Shown piece by piece: positions 20,355-30,077 of a stretch of 64,000 nucleotides of DNA (position 1 is the first letter of the stretch; each line of letters opens with the position of its first letter). This DNA comes from Tulasnella sp. 424. Lineage: Eukaryota; Basidiomycota; Agaricomycetes; Cantharellales; Tulasnellaceae. A program made the translations under genes and the position numbers. The DNA lies in assembly GCA_019633425.1 (NCBI GenBank), contig WSUB01000012.1:338371-402370 (forward strand). The letters run 5' to 3'. The notes beneath the pieces are model-generated. The model was not told the DNA's origin, did no database searches, and saw only the letters and a list, made by a program, of their open reading frames with translations.

Positions 20355-22112
20355 TCAGTCCATAATCCCAGCCTTGGAAATACGTTTTCCGAACCAGAAC
20401 ACCTGGACATCCTCGTCCAAGAACTCCAACAGATCGAGCAGAGCCTTTGGCCATGCTTCCACACTACCGGGTAAACAGCGACGACATTCGCTTTCGGGAG
20501 ACGTGTCGCCCTCCTCACCAAGTTCTATTCGTTTCAAACGCGCTAGGACTCGGGTTGCTGGCGACCTTACAGAGGCAGCGGGGTTAGGACCAAGTCCCAC
20601 TCCTGACGGCGGCCAGCGTGCTTTGACCAATGCCATCGCGCCTCTCAGCACACGGTCTTCCGAACTCTGTATCGCAAGCTCACAAAGTCCAGGGACCGGC
20701 CAAGTTTCCGCCACGTTTTGCATCGCGGGTCCGGATCCGCCGTTGTCCCCGGGCTCCTGACTAGTAGTGGACGCCGTCGTCGCTGACGAACGGGGAACTT
20801 GAGGTTCCGCGAGGTAAGAAAAAAGCTCATTGTAATCGTCGAAGGACCACACGTAGCCTACTTTGATTCTGTTGATGCATTTAAGGTTCAAGAGTGGGTT
20901 CACCCTCTGCAAGAGGACCTGTAGATGGTAAGAACCCAACTCCAACGAGACTGGTATGTTGCTGGGCGGTGGTATCGAGTTGATTGGAGAGTCTTCCAAG
21001 TCCGACTCGGATGCGGCGACGCTCGTGTTGGCAGTGATGCCGAACCACTCCAGGGTGTCGAGAGTTGCGCGTCCGTTTGACAGTCCGAGGACGATCTCCC
21101 AACGAAGGTATCGAAGAACTACTTGAACCCCGGAGGCTGGAACCACGACTCGGGCTTGAATGATCTCCCCAACTTGTTGGAACGTCTCGCGGTATCGCGA
21201 AAGACCAGGCTCCAGGAATGACGCCCTCGGATCTTGGTAGTAAACATCGCACTGCAGCGAAACCTTGCAGTCCAAGGGGAATTTGAGCTTCGCCATAACA
21301 TCTCTGACGACACGGATCCCGGTGACTGTCACTTCCCGAAGAGAAGCGAGCTCCACGAAGGGGAAGTCGGGCGTACCGTCGTCCGATCCCCAGTTGTCCA
21401 ATTCGGATAGATGGAGCACCGTAAGATTTGGAGATGCAGCGAGGACTGTGAGGATCTGGGTTGATGATATGCGGATGTTCTCGAAGATCAAGTGCGAGAG
21501 AGTCGGAGCGAACTGAATGTCCCATCGAGCGAATCCCGTGCCGTCCAAGATCAGCTCCCGGAGACGTGGTGTACACGCGCTGGTAACCAGAGTGAGGTAT
21601 CCATCGTCCACTATGATTTTGAGTGTCGATCGAAGCTTGACGGACTCCAGGAAAGGTGAGTAGGTGGGGCCTAGTGCAAAGATGTGCGCTAGGTACTCTA
21701 TCGGCAACTCTACAGATCTCCATCGTTCGGAATGGCGCTCGACTTCCCGCAAGAGGTGGCGACAGATGTCGTGATCAACGATGGAATAGGGGCAATCAAT
21801 AGGTAAACACCCTCCGTACACGTCTATTAGAGACTCGGCTGATTTTAGGAGGGCTCTCTTGACATTCGAGGGACCATCGATGAAGGATATTTGGGACCAG
21901 AGCATTGGAGTCGCCTCGATGATATCGTTCCAGAGGCGGCAAACGAGTGCTAGGCTCGTTCGGTGTTGAGCTTGGCCGCAGTCAACGGGAGGCAGGGAGA
22001 GTAGGAATATTTGTATCAGGATTTCTGGGGGTACGAGCTTTGATGCTCGGAAAGTTGGATGCCGCTGGAGCGATGCGGTGAAGGCTTCCTTGTTCGAGTT
22101 TTCTGGATCCAT
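20355..22112 (-). CDS. F-box protein 2 of the left array (585 aa)
   Basis: Single-exon, 585 residues, starting MDPENSNKEAF. F-box at about residues 26-77 (LVPPEILIQIFLLSLPP, ALVCRLWNDIIEATPMLWS). Leucine-rich repeats follow in the middle (QFAPTLSHLIF, LASLREVTV), then the conserved C-terminal LLDLLEFLDEDVQVFWFGKR and the end SKAGIMD. It belongs to the second subtype of the array, close to genes 4 and 5 and distinct from 1 and 3. A leader intron is likely at 22157-22229. Expected role: SCF-type ubiquitin ligase substrate receptor, substrate unknown. The large open frame on the same strand at 20881-21723 is only a shadow of this gene. Confidence 0.9.
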   Translation of the reverse strand: MDPENSNKEAFTASLQRHPTFRASKLVPPEILIQIFLLSLPPVDCGQAQHRTSLALVCRLWNDIIEATPMLWSQISFIDGPSNVKRALLKSAESLIDVYGGCLPIDCPYSIVDHDICRHLLREVERHSERWRSVELPIEYLAHIFALGPTYSPFLESVKLRSTLKIIVDDGYLTLVTSACTPRLRELILDGTGFARWDIQFAPTLSHLIFENIRISSTQILTVLAASPNLTVLHLSELDNWGSDDGTPDFPFVELASLREVTVTGIRVVRDVMAKLKFPLDCKVSLQCDVYYQDPRASFLEPGLSRYRETFQQVGEIIQARVVVPASGVQVVLRYLRWEIVLGLSNGRATLDTLEWFGITANTSVAASESDLEDSPINSIPPPSNIPVSLELGSYHLQVLLQRVNPLLNLKCINRIKVGYVWSFDDYNELFSYLAEPQVPRSSATTASTTSQEPGDNGGSGPAMQNVAETWPVPGLCELAIQSSEDRVLRGAMALVKARWPPSGVGLGPNPAASVRSPATRVLARLKRIELGEEGDTSPESECRRCLPGSVEAWPKALLDLLEFLDEDVQVFWFGKRISKAGIMD

Positions 22113-23916
22113 TTCGCGGAGTCCTCTAGGTTGCGTCGTTGTCCACTGGTGAGATTCTGATATGGAACAATGGAAGAGCGTTAAGTGAAAAAAGAAGGGG
22201 AGGGTGTTCTAAATTTCGTAGTGACTTACATACTAGCGTTTAATCTGACCCAGATGAGTACCACTAGGGCTAACCGAAAACTAAGGCCCAAAGATGAGCA
22301 ATATATAGCCCTCGTATCGAGGGCCTTGAGGGATAAGAATTGTCGGTATGTGTGGTTTACGCTGACCACGAGGCGTTAACTCCGTCAATAGGTCCGGGAA
22401 TGCAGATCTCGAGAAACGCATGAAGCCCTTGCATAGACCGTATTTACACTACCACCACCTTCCGAGAGACACAAACGGGAGTCACGGATGCGCGGGTATC
22501 ACGATTAGGTTTATCGCATGTAGGTTGTTTCCGCAAGACGACTTTATGTAAAAGCAAAATGGTTTGCTCAGAAGGAAGAGATGGCTTAATTGCTGACTAG
22601 TTCGGGTCTCGGCTTCGGGTGCCCGTAATCCTTTCCCGAGCTCACTTACTCATTTTGTAGAATTCGATCTTTTGGTTTTCGCCGGGCGACTTGGAGTCAA
22701 CGGGTCCCTCCAAATCGTCACAACGCGTTGGTGACGTTGGCGCGAACCTCGGCTTCGGGTGCCGTGTCCTTTCCCGGGCTCATGAAAACCTATTTACGGC
22801 CGAATGGTTTTTGCATTTGACATTTTGCCTACTATGCCGTGATTACGGTGCCGTGCGGGGGTGTATGCCGAGGACTTGCAGAGGACGTATATGTGCCGGG
22901 ATTAAGCTCACCCCGCGCCGCCCTGAACGCTGTGCAAATCACCAAACGTAAACGTTCTTCAAAAAATCCGGAAAATAAAACTAATTTAAATAAATGCTCT
23001 GGAGCTCCTGCATTGTGTTCAAAATGACAAAACAAACAAACAAAGGACATTCCCCTGATAAAGGAGTTAATATGGGAGTGGCTGTGAGGGTGTGTCATGT
23101 AATGTCATGGAATGCTGCGGAAGTGGATGATTGAGGAGACAACGAGTGGAGTGGAATGTCTTGGCAGTGGAAGGTGAAACTTCGCGGTGGAAGTGGAGGG
23201 TCACCCCTTCGGCACCACTGTAACTCTCCATCACTCACCCTCTCTCCCGACCGCTACTCACCACTACCACCCAACTACAAGCTCATCCTAGTCCATGGAC
23301 TCTTCCAAGAGTGACCTGGAGGTGCGTTTTGCAAAGGGTTTCTTATCATCGAGTGTCGTGAATTCTAACGTGGACTGTGGGCGGATGGAACGCTCTTGGC
23401 TCGTTACAGGGAAGCAGCCAAGAGAATGAGTGGGTAAGAACAAATGCGGTCCTATGCCGCTTAGACTATTATGCTTAACTCTGTACTTAATACTTTATTT
23501 AATTGCGAGCAGCCCCCTTCGCTGGAGCGGCGACCTTACAGGGTGCTGAGGGAAGCCAAGAGATCGGGAAGCTGATGTTGAGGAGCTCCTCTGATCCCGA
23601 CCGTTTCCCGTGATACTCCAGACATACTTCGCTAGTTAGTTGACTCATAGTGACCACGCTTCGCTCGGGCCTGTACCTTGGTGTCCTTCCAACAGCTTGT
23701 TAGCATGCAGTATTTCAAATCCAGTCATAATTGCAGCGTGGATTCGGGGAAGGAAAGGAAGGGCGGCGTGGCTCCTGGTCGTCAGCACGCCCCCGGGCCA
23801 CTCGTTGATAGAGTGCGCATGCACATGCCGTCCAAGACGGGATATTTTTTAATTCCTATGACGTAAAGTAAATGTAAAGTGAGACTATTTAGCGTCATAT
23901 TGACCATCATCAACGC
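22113..23916. repeat. Left-array spacer 3
   Basis: The 5' flank of gene 2 runs to about 22890, followed by the spacer module. The GGCTTCGGGTG..CTTTCCCG block occurs twice (near 22612 and 22750), a local duplication. Mini-exons are at 23295-23321 (MDSSKSDLE) and 23410-23433 (GSSQENEW), with good GT and AG borders. No complete gene is seen. Confidence 0.7.
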
Positions 23917-25776
23917 TCAGTCCATAATTCCAGCCTTAGAAATACGTTTTCCGAACCAAAACACCTGGATCTCCTCAGCCAAAACGTCCAAGAGGTCGAG
24001 TAAAGCGCTTGGCCATGCCTTCACATCACTAGGTAGATGGCGGCGACGTTCGCTTTCGGGAGATGTGTCGTCCTCCCAACCAAACCCGACTCCTTTCAAA
24101 CGCGCTGGGGGTTGGGCTGCTGGCGACCTTCCAGAGGCAGCGCGGTTATGACCAAGTCCCACTCCTGACGACGGCCAGCGTGCTTTGACCAATTCAGTCA
24201 CGGCTCTCAGCACAAAGTCTTCCGAACTCTGTACCGCGAGCTCACAAAGTCCAGGGAACGGCCAAGTTTCCGCCACGTGTTGCATCGCGACTTCGGATCC
24301 GCTGTTGCCAGCGGGCTCGGGACCACTAGCGGTCGTTGTCGTCGCTGGCGAAGGGGTAACTAGAGGTTTCGCGAGGTGAGAAAGAATATCACCATACGTG
24401 TAGAAGGTCATGCAGCCTAATTTGATCCTGCCGATCCATCCAAGGTTGAGGAGTGGGTTCGGGCGCTGCCAATGGAGCATCCAAGAATAGCCATCACAAA
24501 ATTCCAACGAGACTGGTATGTTGCTGAGCGGTAGTATCGAGTTGATTGGCAAGTTTTCCGAGTGTAGTGCGGCGTCGCTCTCGTTGGTGCCTATGCCGAA
24601 CCACTCCAGGATGTCGAGAACTTCGGGTGGGTTGGGCAACCTCTGGAGAATGATATCCCAACGAAGGAACTGAAGAATTACGTAACTCCCCCGGATTTCA
24701 TACGAGATCCTAACTCGAATGATCTCCCCAACGCGTTGGAACATATCGCGGTATTGCGAAAGGACAGGGTCCAGGAATGACACCCTCGGATCTCGGCCAT
24801 AGGGAAGCGCGCACTTGAGCGAAACTTTGCAGTCCGAAGGGAATTTGAGCCTCGGCATAACATCCTGGATGGTGTCTCCTTCGACCTCGTTGAACGTCAA
24901 TTTCCGAAGAGACGTGAGCTCGACCACGGCGGAGTCAGGCGCACCGTCGTTTCTTTTCAGGGCGGATAATTGGGATAGGTGGAGTACCGAAAGATTTGGG
25001 GATGCAGCGAGGACTGTGAGTATTTGGCGTGAAGATATGCGGAGTTCTTGGATGACCAAGCACGAGAGGGTCGGAGGAAAGGAAATGTCCCATCGAGCGA
25101 AATTGATGCGGCCCAAGATTAGCGTGCGAAGACGTGGTGCCCGCGAGCTGGTAAGCAGAGTGTGGTATGAGCTACTTTCTACGTCCCCGGCGCCCCAGAA
25201 AAGCCCGAGGAATTCCAAGTAAGGTGAGTGGGTGGGAGCTAGAGCGACTGGTAGCGCCTTGTCAACTACCAGCAACACCACACGTCTCCATCGATCGCTA
25301 TGCCGCCCGACTTCCCGAAACAATGGAAGACAGCACTGGGAACAGTCACCACGGCCGAAGTCGAATAAACTATGGTGGGTTCCCCGTACTCCGTACCCAC
25401 AGAAAGAGTCACGGCCGAAGTCGAATCTGACGTCAAAGGAGTCGAAACTATGGCGGGTTTCTAAATCTGAGCGTACTCCGTACACGTCTATCGGAGACCC
25501 GGCTGATTTGCGGAGCGATCTCTTGACATGCGAGATTCCGTCTTTGAACGATATTCGAGACCAGAGGACTGGAGTTCCCTCGATGATGTCGTTCCAGAAG
25601 CGGCAAACGAGTGCCAGTGTCGTTCTCCGTGGAGCCTGCCTGAGGTTCGTTGGAGGCAGTGAGAGTAGGAATATTTCCACCAATATCTCCACGGGAACGA
25701 GCGTTGATCGTCGGAAATTTGGATGTCGCTGGAACGATGTGGTGAAAACCTCCTTGTTCGACCTTTCTAGATCCAT
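23917..25776 (-). CDS. F-box protein 3 of the left array (619 aa, internal duplication)
   Basis: Single-exon, 619 residues, about 30 longer than its siblings. F-box at residues about 26-77 (LVPVEILVEIFLLSLPP, ALVCRFWNDIIEGTPVLWS). The extra length lies just after the F-box region at 25340-25470. There a roughly 60-nt piece, containing GTCACGGCCGAAGTCGAAT, is repeated in frame, giving two FDFGR(G/D) motifs. The leucine-rich middle and the C-terminal LLDLLDVLAEEIQVFWFGKR with end SKAGIMD are intact. It groups with gene 1. The upstream leader-intron donor is changed (GTGACT in place of GTAAGT), although an overlapping GTATGT remains. Confidence 0.9.
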   Translation of the reverse strand: MDLERSNKEVFTTSFQRHPNFRRSTLVPVEILVEIFLLSLPPTNLRQAPRRTTLALVCRFWNDIIEGTPVLWSRISFKDGISHVKRSLRKSAGSPIDVYGVRSDLETRHSFDSFDVRFDFGRDSFCGYGVRGTHHSLFDFGRGDCSQCCLPLFREVGRHSDRWRRVVLLVVDKALPVALAPTHSPYLEFLGLFWGAGDVESSSYHTLLTSSRAPRLRTLILGRINFARWDISFPPTLSCLVIQELRISSRQILTVLAASPNLSVLHLSQLSALKRNDGAPDSAVVELTSLRKLTFNEVEGDTIQDVMPRLKFPSDCKVSLKCALPYGRDPRVSFLDPVLSQYRDMFQRVGEIIRVRISYEIRGSYVILQFLRWDIILQRLPNPPEVLDILEWFGIGTNESDAALHSENLPINSILPLSNIPVSLEFCDGYSWMLHWQRPNPLLNLGWIGRIKLGCMTFYTYGDILSHLAKPLVTPSPATTTTASGPEPAGNSGSEVAMQHVAETWPFPGLCELAVQSSEDFVLRAVTELVKARWPSSGVGLGHNRAASGRSPAAQPPARLKGVGFGWEDDTSPESERRRHLPSDVKAWPSALLDLLDVLAEEIQVFWFGKRISKAGIMD

Positions 25777-28331
25777 TTCGCGCGGAAGCGCCGTTGTTCC
25801 CTGGTACGATTCTGTGATGGAACAGGGGATCTGTCGAGTTCGAATGGGTGAAAAAGAAGGGAGGTGGTTCTAAAGTCCGTGGTGAGTCACATACGAGCGT
25901 TTGGTGTGATCTGGATGCGTTGGCGTACCACTTGGGCTAATTGAAGACTAATGTCAGAAGATGACCAAGATATGGCTCTGCCAGTGTATTGAGGGTATTT
26001 TTGAGGGATAAGAATCGGTTGGTGTGGTTAAGGTACCGTTTGCGTGAGGCGTTAACTCCGTCTCCGTCAATAGATCCGGGATTGTCAGAGCTCAAGCAGA
26101 TCCGAGAGACACATAGAAGTCGTCAATTCAATATGACATGACTTGAATGCCTTGAGCTCCGTTATGGAAACTCTCTTCTCTGCGAAAAGTATTGCTATGG
26201 GAGGAGATGGATGGAAGTCACGCGAGTGTGCCACCGACGGCACCACTCTTTTGAAGTGCTATTGTATGTTGAAAGCCCTGCGAAGTTCACGTGGGGTGTC
26301 ATGGCTTACTGTATCGCTCTTCTTGGGTTTCTCCGGACGACTTTGAAGTCAACGGGCTTTGGTGACGTTGGCGCGAACCTCGCTTCGGGTGGCCGTGTCC
26401 TCTCCCGAGCTCACTTACTCATTACAGTATGGAGAATCATTTGACATTTGACATTTTGTCTACTATGCCGCGATTACGGTGCCGTGCGGCGGTGTATGCC
26501 GAGGACTTGCAGAGGACGTATGTGCCGGGATTAAGCTCACCGCGCGCCGCCCTGAACGCTGTGTCGATCTCCAAACGTAAACGTTCTTCCAAATTTCCGG
26601 AGAATAAAACTAAATTTAAACAAATGCTCCCCTTGTAGTTAAAATGAGATTTTCCAAGACAAACAAACAAAGGTACATTCCCCTCATAAAAAGATTAATA
26701 TGGGCGTGGCTGTGAGGTGGGTAATGGCATGTCACGGGATGCTGCGGAAGTGGATGTTTGTATCCGTTGAGGAGACAACGGCTGGAGTGGAATGTCTTGG
26801 CAGTGGAAGACGAAACTTCGGGGTGGAAGTGGAGGGTCACTCTCTTCGGCACAACTCTGTGACTCTCCGTCACGCACCCTCTCTCTCAACCACTTCTCAC
26901 TATTACCACCCCAGCTACAAGCTCACCATAGTCCATGAACTCTTCCAACAGTGACCTCGAGGTGCATTTTGCGAGGGTTTCTGATGATCGAGCTTCGTTA
27001 TTTGAATTCTAACGGAGACTGTGGGATCGCTCTTGGCTCGTTACAGAGAAGCAGCCAAGAGGATGTGTGGGTCAGAACAAATGTGGGCCTCTGCCCGTGA
27101 AGCTGTAACTCTATACTTTATTCAATTGCGAGCAGCCCTCCGTCGTCGAGGCGGCGACCTTACAAGGTGCTGCTGGAAGTCAAGGCGCCGGGAAGCTGAT
27201 ATTGAGGGACTCCTTTGATCTCGACCTTTTCTAGTGATACTCCAGGCATACCTCGTTAGTTAGTAGCTGATTCATTGATTTCCCGCTTTGCTCGGGACTA
27301 TACCCTCGGCGTCCTTACAACAGCTTTCCTTCTGGGTGAAATATTTCAAATCCAGTTGTAGTCGCTAGATTTGAGGAAGGAAAGGAAGGGTGGCGTGGCT
27401 CAGGACCCCGGAAAGCTCTCAGAGAGGTTGGATCCAAAACCCCCTCTTTTGGGGTACTTTTGTCCTTCCCGCTTTCTACCACTTCCGTCCTTCACTTGTA
27501 GACCAACCTACGACTTTTGGATCGATGCGTCCTACTTTACATTTTCAACCAATCAAATTTCCCCTTCTGTCCTTCCAAGGTCTCGGCTACAGAGGTTGGA
27601 TCCAAAATCCCCTCCTCCGGGGGTCTTCCGTCCTTCCAGCTTACGTAATGTTGTTCAACTCCGTTTGAAAATGTACTTGCCATTTGTTATCAGAGTTCGT
27701 TGATTAGATTATATATATAGTAATAACAACAACAACTACTTCGATTTTGAAAGCACCTGAGCAAACTTCTTCACAGCTCCCTCTTGCCGATGAATCCATA
27801 AGTAGAAGATATAAGTAGCCGCAGAGACAAGTTCACCATGAAAGTGGCCCCCCAAAGCCACGTTCTGAATCTTGAAGCTTGTGAGTAAGAAGAGAAATTG
27901 AGTCGCTAGGATTCGAAGAAATGCTGAGCATCCGAGGGAGGGGCAAGCAGTAGACCAGAAGGGTGCGGCGGTCACTGGCCGAGAAAGCCCAGTCAAGGCC
28001 CCTTTGGGGCCTTCCATCCTTCTCGTGATCCGGCCTCTCTGCAGGCAGGGGCCAGCCGTCCTACTCACCGATCCGACCAATTTACACGAGACCCCTTCCG
28101 TCCTGCACTTTTCGATCCAACCTACCCCCCAAAATCGGGTCATTTCCGTCCTACTTTGGACGCAACCTTTGACAGAGCTTTCCGGGGTCCTCGTGGCTCC
28201 AGATCGCCAGTGCGCCCCCGGGCTACTCGGCGATAGAGCGTGCTTGCGTACGCAGTCCAAGTCAATTCCAATGACTCAAATTAAAAACAAAGTGAGACTA
28301 TTTAGCGTCATACATTGATCATCATCAACAC
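25777..28331. repeat. Left-array spacer 4, enlarged by a transposon
   Basis: The 5' flank of gene 3 runs to about 26530, then the spacer module, which is split by the 790 bp element at 27402-28191. Mini-exon 1 is at 26935-26961 (MNSSNSDLE; donor weakened to GTGCAT) and mini-exon 2 at 27047-27070 (RSSQEDVW; donor GTCAGA). These changes suggest decay of this copy. No complete gene is seen. Confidence 0.68.
27402..28191. mobile_element. 790 bp non-autonomous DNA transposon, hAT-like
   Basis: The element is bounded by a perfect 18 bp terminal inverted repeat AGGACCCCGGAAAGCTCT. It is flanked by a perfect 8 bp direct repeat CGTGGCTC (27394-27401 and 28192-28199). The sibling spacers read straight through this site (GGCGTGGCTCCTG), showing the empty state. 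Subterminal GGTTGGATCCAAAA motifs recur at 27426 and 27594 and, inverted, near the right end, as expected for transposase-binding sites. An 8 bp duplication points to the hAT superfamily. No transposase frame is present. A minus-strand frame over its right part (about 27736-28191) has no recognised similarity and may be captured host sequence. Confidence 0.88.
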
Positions 28332-30077
28332 TCAATCCATAGTTCCAGTCTTGGAAATACGTTTTCCCCACCAGAACACCTGGACATCCTCATCCAAGGT
28401 CTCCAACAGGTCGCGGAGAGCCCTTGGCCATGCCTTCACATCACTAGGTAAAGCGTTTTCGGGAAACGTGTCGCCCTCCCGGCCAAATTCTACTCGTTTC
28501 AAACGCGCTGGGACTCGGGTTGCTGGCGACCTTCCAGAGGCTGCGCGGTTACGACCAAGTCCCACTCCTGACGACGGCCAGCGTGCTTTGACAAATTTCA
28601 TCGCGGCTCTCAACGCATGGTCTCCTGAGCTCGGTACCGCGAGCTCACAAAGTCCAGGGACCGGCCAAGTTTCCGCCACGTTTTGCATCGCGGGTCCGGA
28701 TACTCTGTTGTCACCGGGCTCCTGGTTAGTAGTGGACGCCGTCGTCGCTGACGAGCGGGGAACTTGAGGTTTCGCGAGGTAAGAAAAAAGCTCATTGTAT
28801 TTGTCGGAAGACCACACGTTGCCTAATTTGATCCTGTTGATGCATTTAAGGTTGAAGAGTGGGTTCACCCTCTGCAAGAGTACCGCTAGAGTGTGAGAAA
28901 CCAACTCCAACGAGAGTGGTATGCTGCTGGGTAGTGGTATCGAGTTGATTGGAGAGTCTTCCAAGTCCGATGCGGCGACGCTCGTGTTGGCAGTGATGCC
29001 GAACCACTCCAGAGTGTCGAGAGTTGCACGTCCGTTTGACAGTACGAGGACGATTTCCCAACGAATGTATCGAAGAACCAACTGAACCCCGGAGGCTGGA
29101 ACCATGATTCTGGCTTGAATGATCTCCCCAACTTGTTGGAACGTCTCACGGTATTGCGAAAGAGCAGGGTCCAGGAATGACGCCCTCGGATCTTGGTAGT
29201 AAACATCGCACTGCAGCGAAACTTTGCAGTCCGAAGGGAATTTAAGCTTCGCCATAATATTTCTGACGACGCCGGCTCGGATCCCCCTGAACGTCACTTC
29301 CCGAAGAGAGGCGAGCTCGACTAGGGCAGAGTCGGGCATACTGTCGTCCGATTCCCAGCCGTCGAATTGGAATAGATGGAGGACCGTAAGATTTGGGGTT
29401 GCAGCGAGGACTGTGAGAATCTGGGTTGATGATATGCGGATGTTCTGGAGGACCAAATGCGAGAGAGTCGGCGCGAACGAAATGTCCCATCGAGCGAATT
29501 CCGTGCCGTCCAAGAACAGTTCTCGGAGACGTGGTGCGCACGCGCTGGTAACAAGAGTGAGGTATCCATCGTCCGCTATGACTTTGAGGTCCGATCGAAG
29601 CCTGACGGACTCCAGGAAAGGTGTGTAGATGGGACCTAGTGTGAAGGTTTCCCCCACGTCATCTTTCCGCAACTCTATAGATCTCCATCGTTCGGAATGG
29701 CGCTCGACTTCCCGGAAGAGGTGGTGACACTGGTCGTGCCCTTCGCGCCAATAGGGGTTACCAATATGTTTACAGTTTGCGTCCACGTCTATTAGAGACT
29801 CGGCTGATTTTAGGAGTGATCTCTTGGCATTCGAGGGCCCATCTTTGAAGGATATTTGGGACCAGAGCATTGGAGTCGTCTCGATGATATCGTTCCAGAG
29901 GCGGCAAACGAGTTCTAAGCTCGTTCTGTGTTGAGCTTGGCCGTGGTAAATGGGAGGCAGGGAGAGTAGGAATATTTCTACCAGGATTTCTTGGGGTACG
30001 AGCTTCGATAGTCGGAAAGTTGGATGCCGCTGGAACGATGCGGTGAAGGCTTCCTTGTTCGAACTGTCTGAATCCAT
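28332..30077 (-). CDS. F-box protein 4 of the left array (581 aa)
   Basis: Single exon. I place the start at 30077 (MDSDSSNKEAF), matching the siblings. An in-frame ATG eight codons upstream (30101) exists only because of one base change from the ACG found in gene 2, so it is less likely. F-box at residues about 26-77 (LVPQEILVEIFLLSLPP, LELVCRLWNDIIETTPMLWS). Leucine-rich middle (SFAPTLSHLVL, LASLREVTF), C-terminal LRDLLETLDEDVQVFWWGKR, end SKTGTMD. Very close to gene 5, from which it differs mainly in the middle region. The leader intron is likely at 30122-30195. Expected role: SCF substrate receptor. Confidence 0.9.
   Translation of the reverse strand: MDSDSSNKEAFTASFQRHPTFRLSKLVPQEILVEIFLLSLPPIYHGQAQHRTSLELVCRLWNDIIETTPMLWSQISFKDGPSNAKRSLLKSAESLIDVDANCKHIGNPYWREGHDQCHHLFREVERHSERWRSIELRKDDVGETFTLGPIYTPFLESVRLRSDLKVIADDGYLTLVTSACAPRLRELFLDGTEFARWDISFAPTLSHLVLQNIRISSTQILTVLAATPNLTVLHLFQFDGWESDDSMPDSALVELASLREVTFRGIRAGVVRNIMAKLKFPSDCKVSLQCDVYYQDPRASFLDPALSQYRETFQQVGEIIQARIMVPASGVQLVLRYIRWEIVLVLSNGRATLDTLEWFGITANTSVAASDLEDSPINSIPLPSSIPLSLELVSHTLAVLLQRVNPLFNLKCINRIKLGNVWSSDKYNELFSYLAKPQVPRSSATTASTTNQEPGDNRVSGPAMQNVAETWPVPGLCELAVPSSGDHALRAAMKFVKARWPSSGVGLGRNRAASGRSPATRVPARLKRVEFGREGDTFPENALPSDVKAWPRALRDLLETLDEDVQVFWWGKRISKTGTMD

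Noticed and set aside
20881..21723. 280-codon minus-strand open frame
   Set aside because: It lies inside F-box gene 2 in another frame, and similar shadows occur in its paralogues (for example 32492-32989). It is arginine/serine-rich with no domain.
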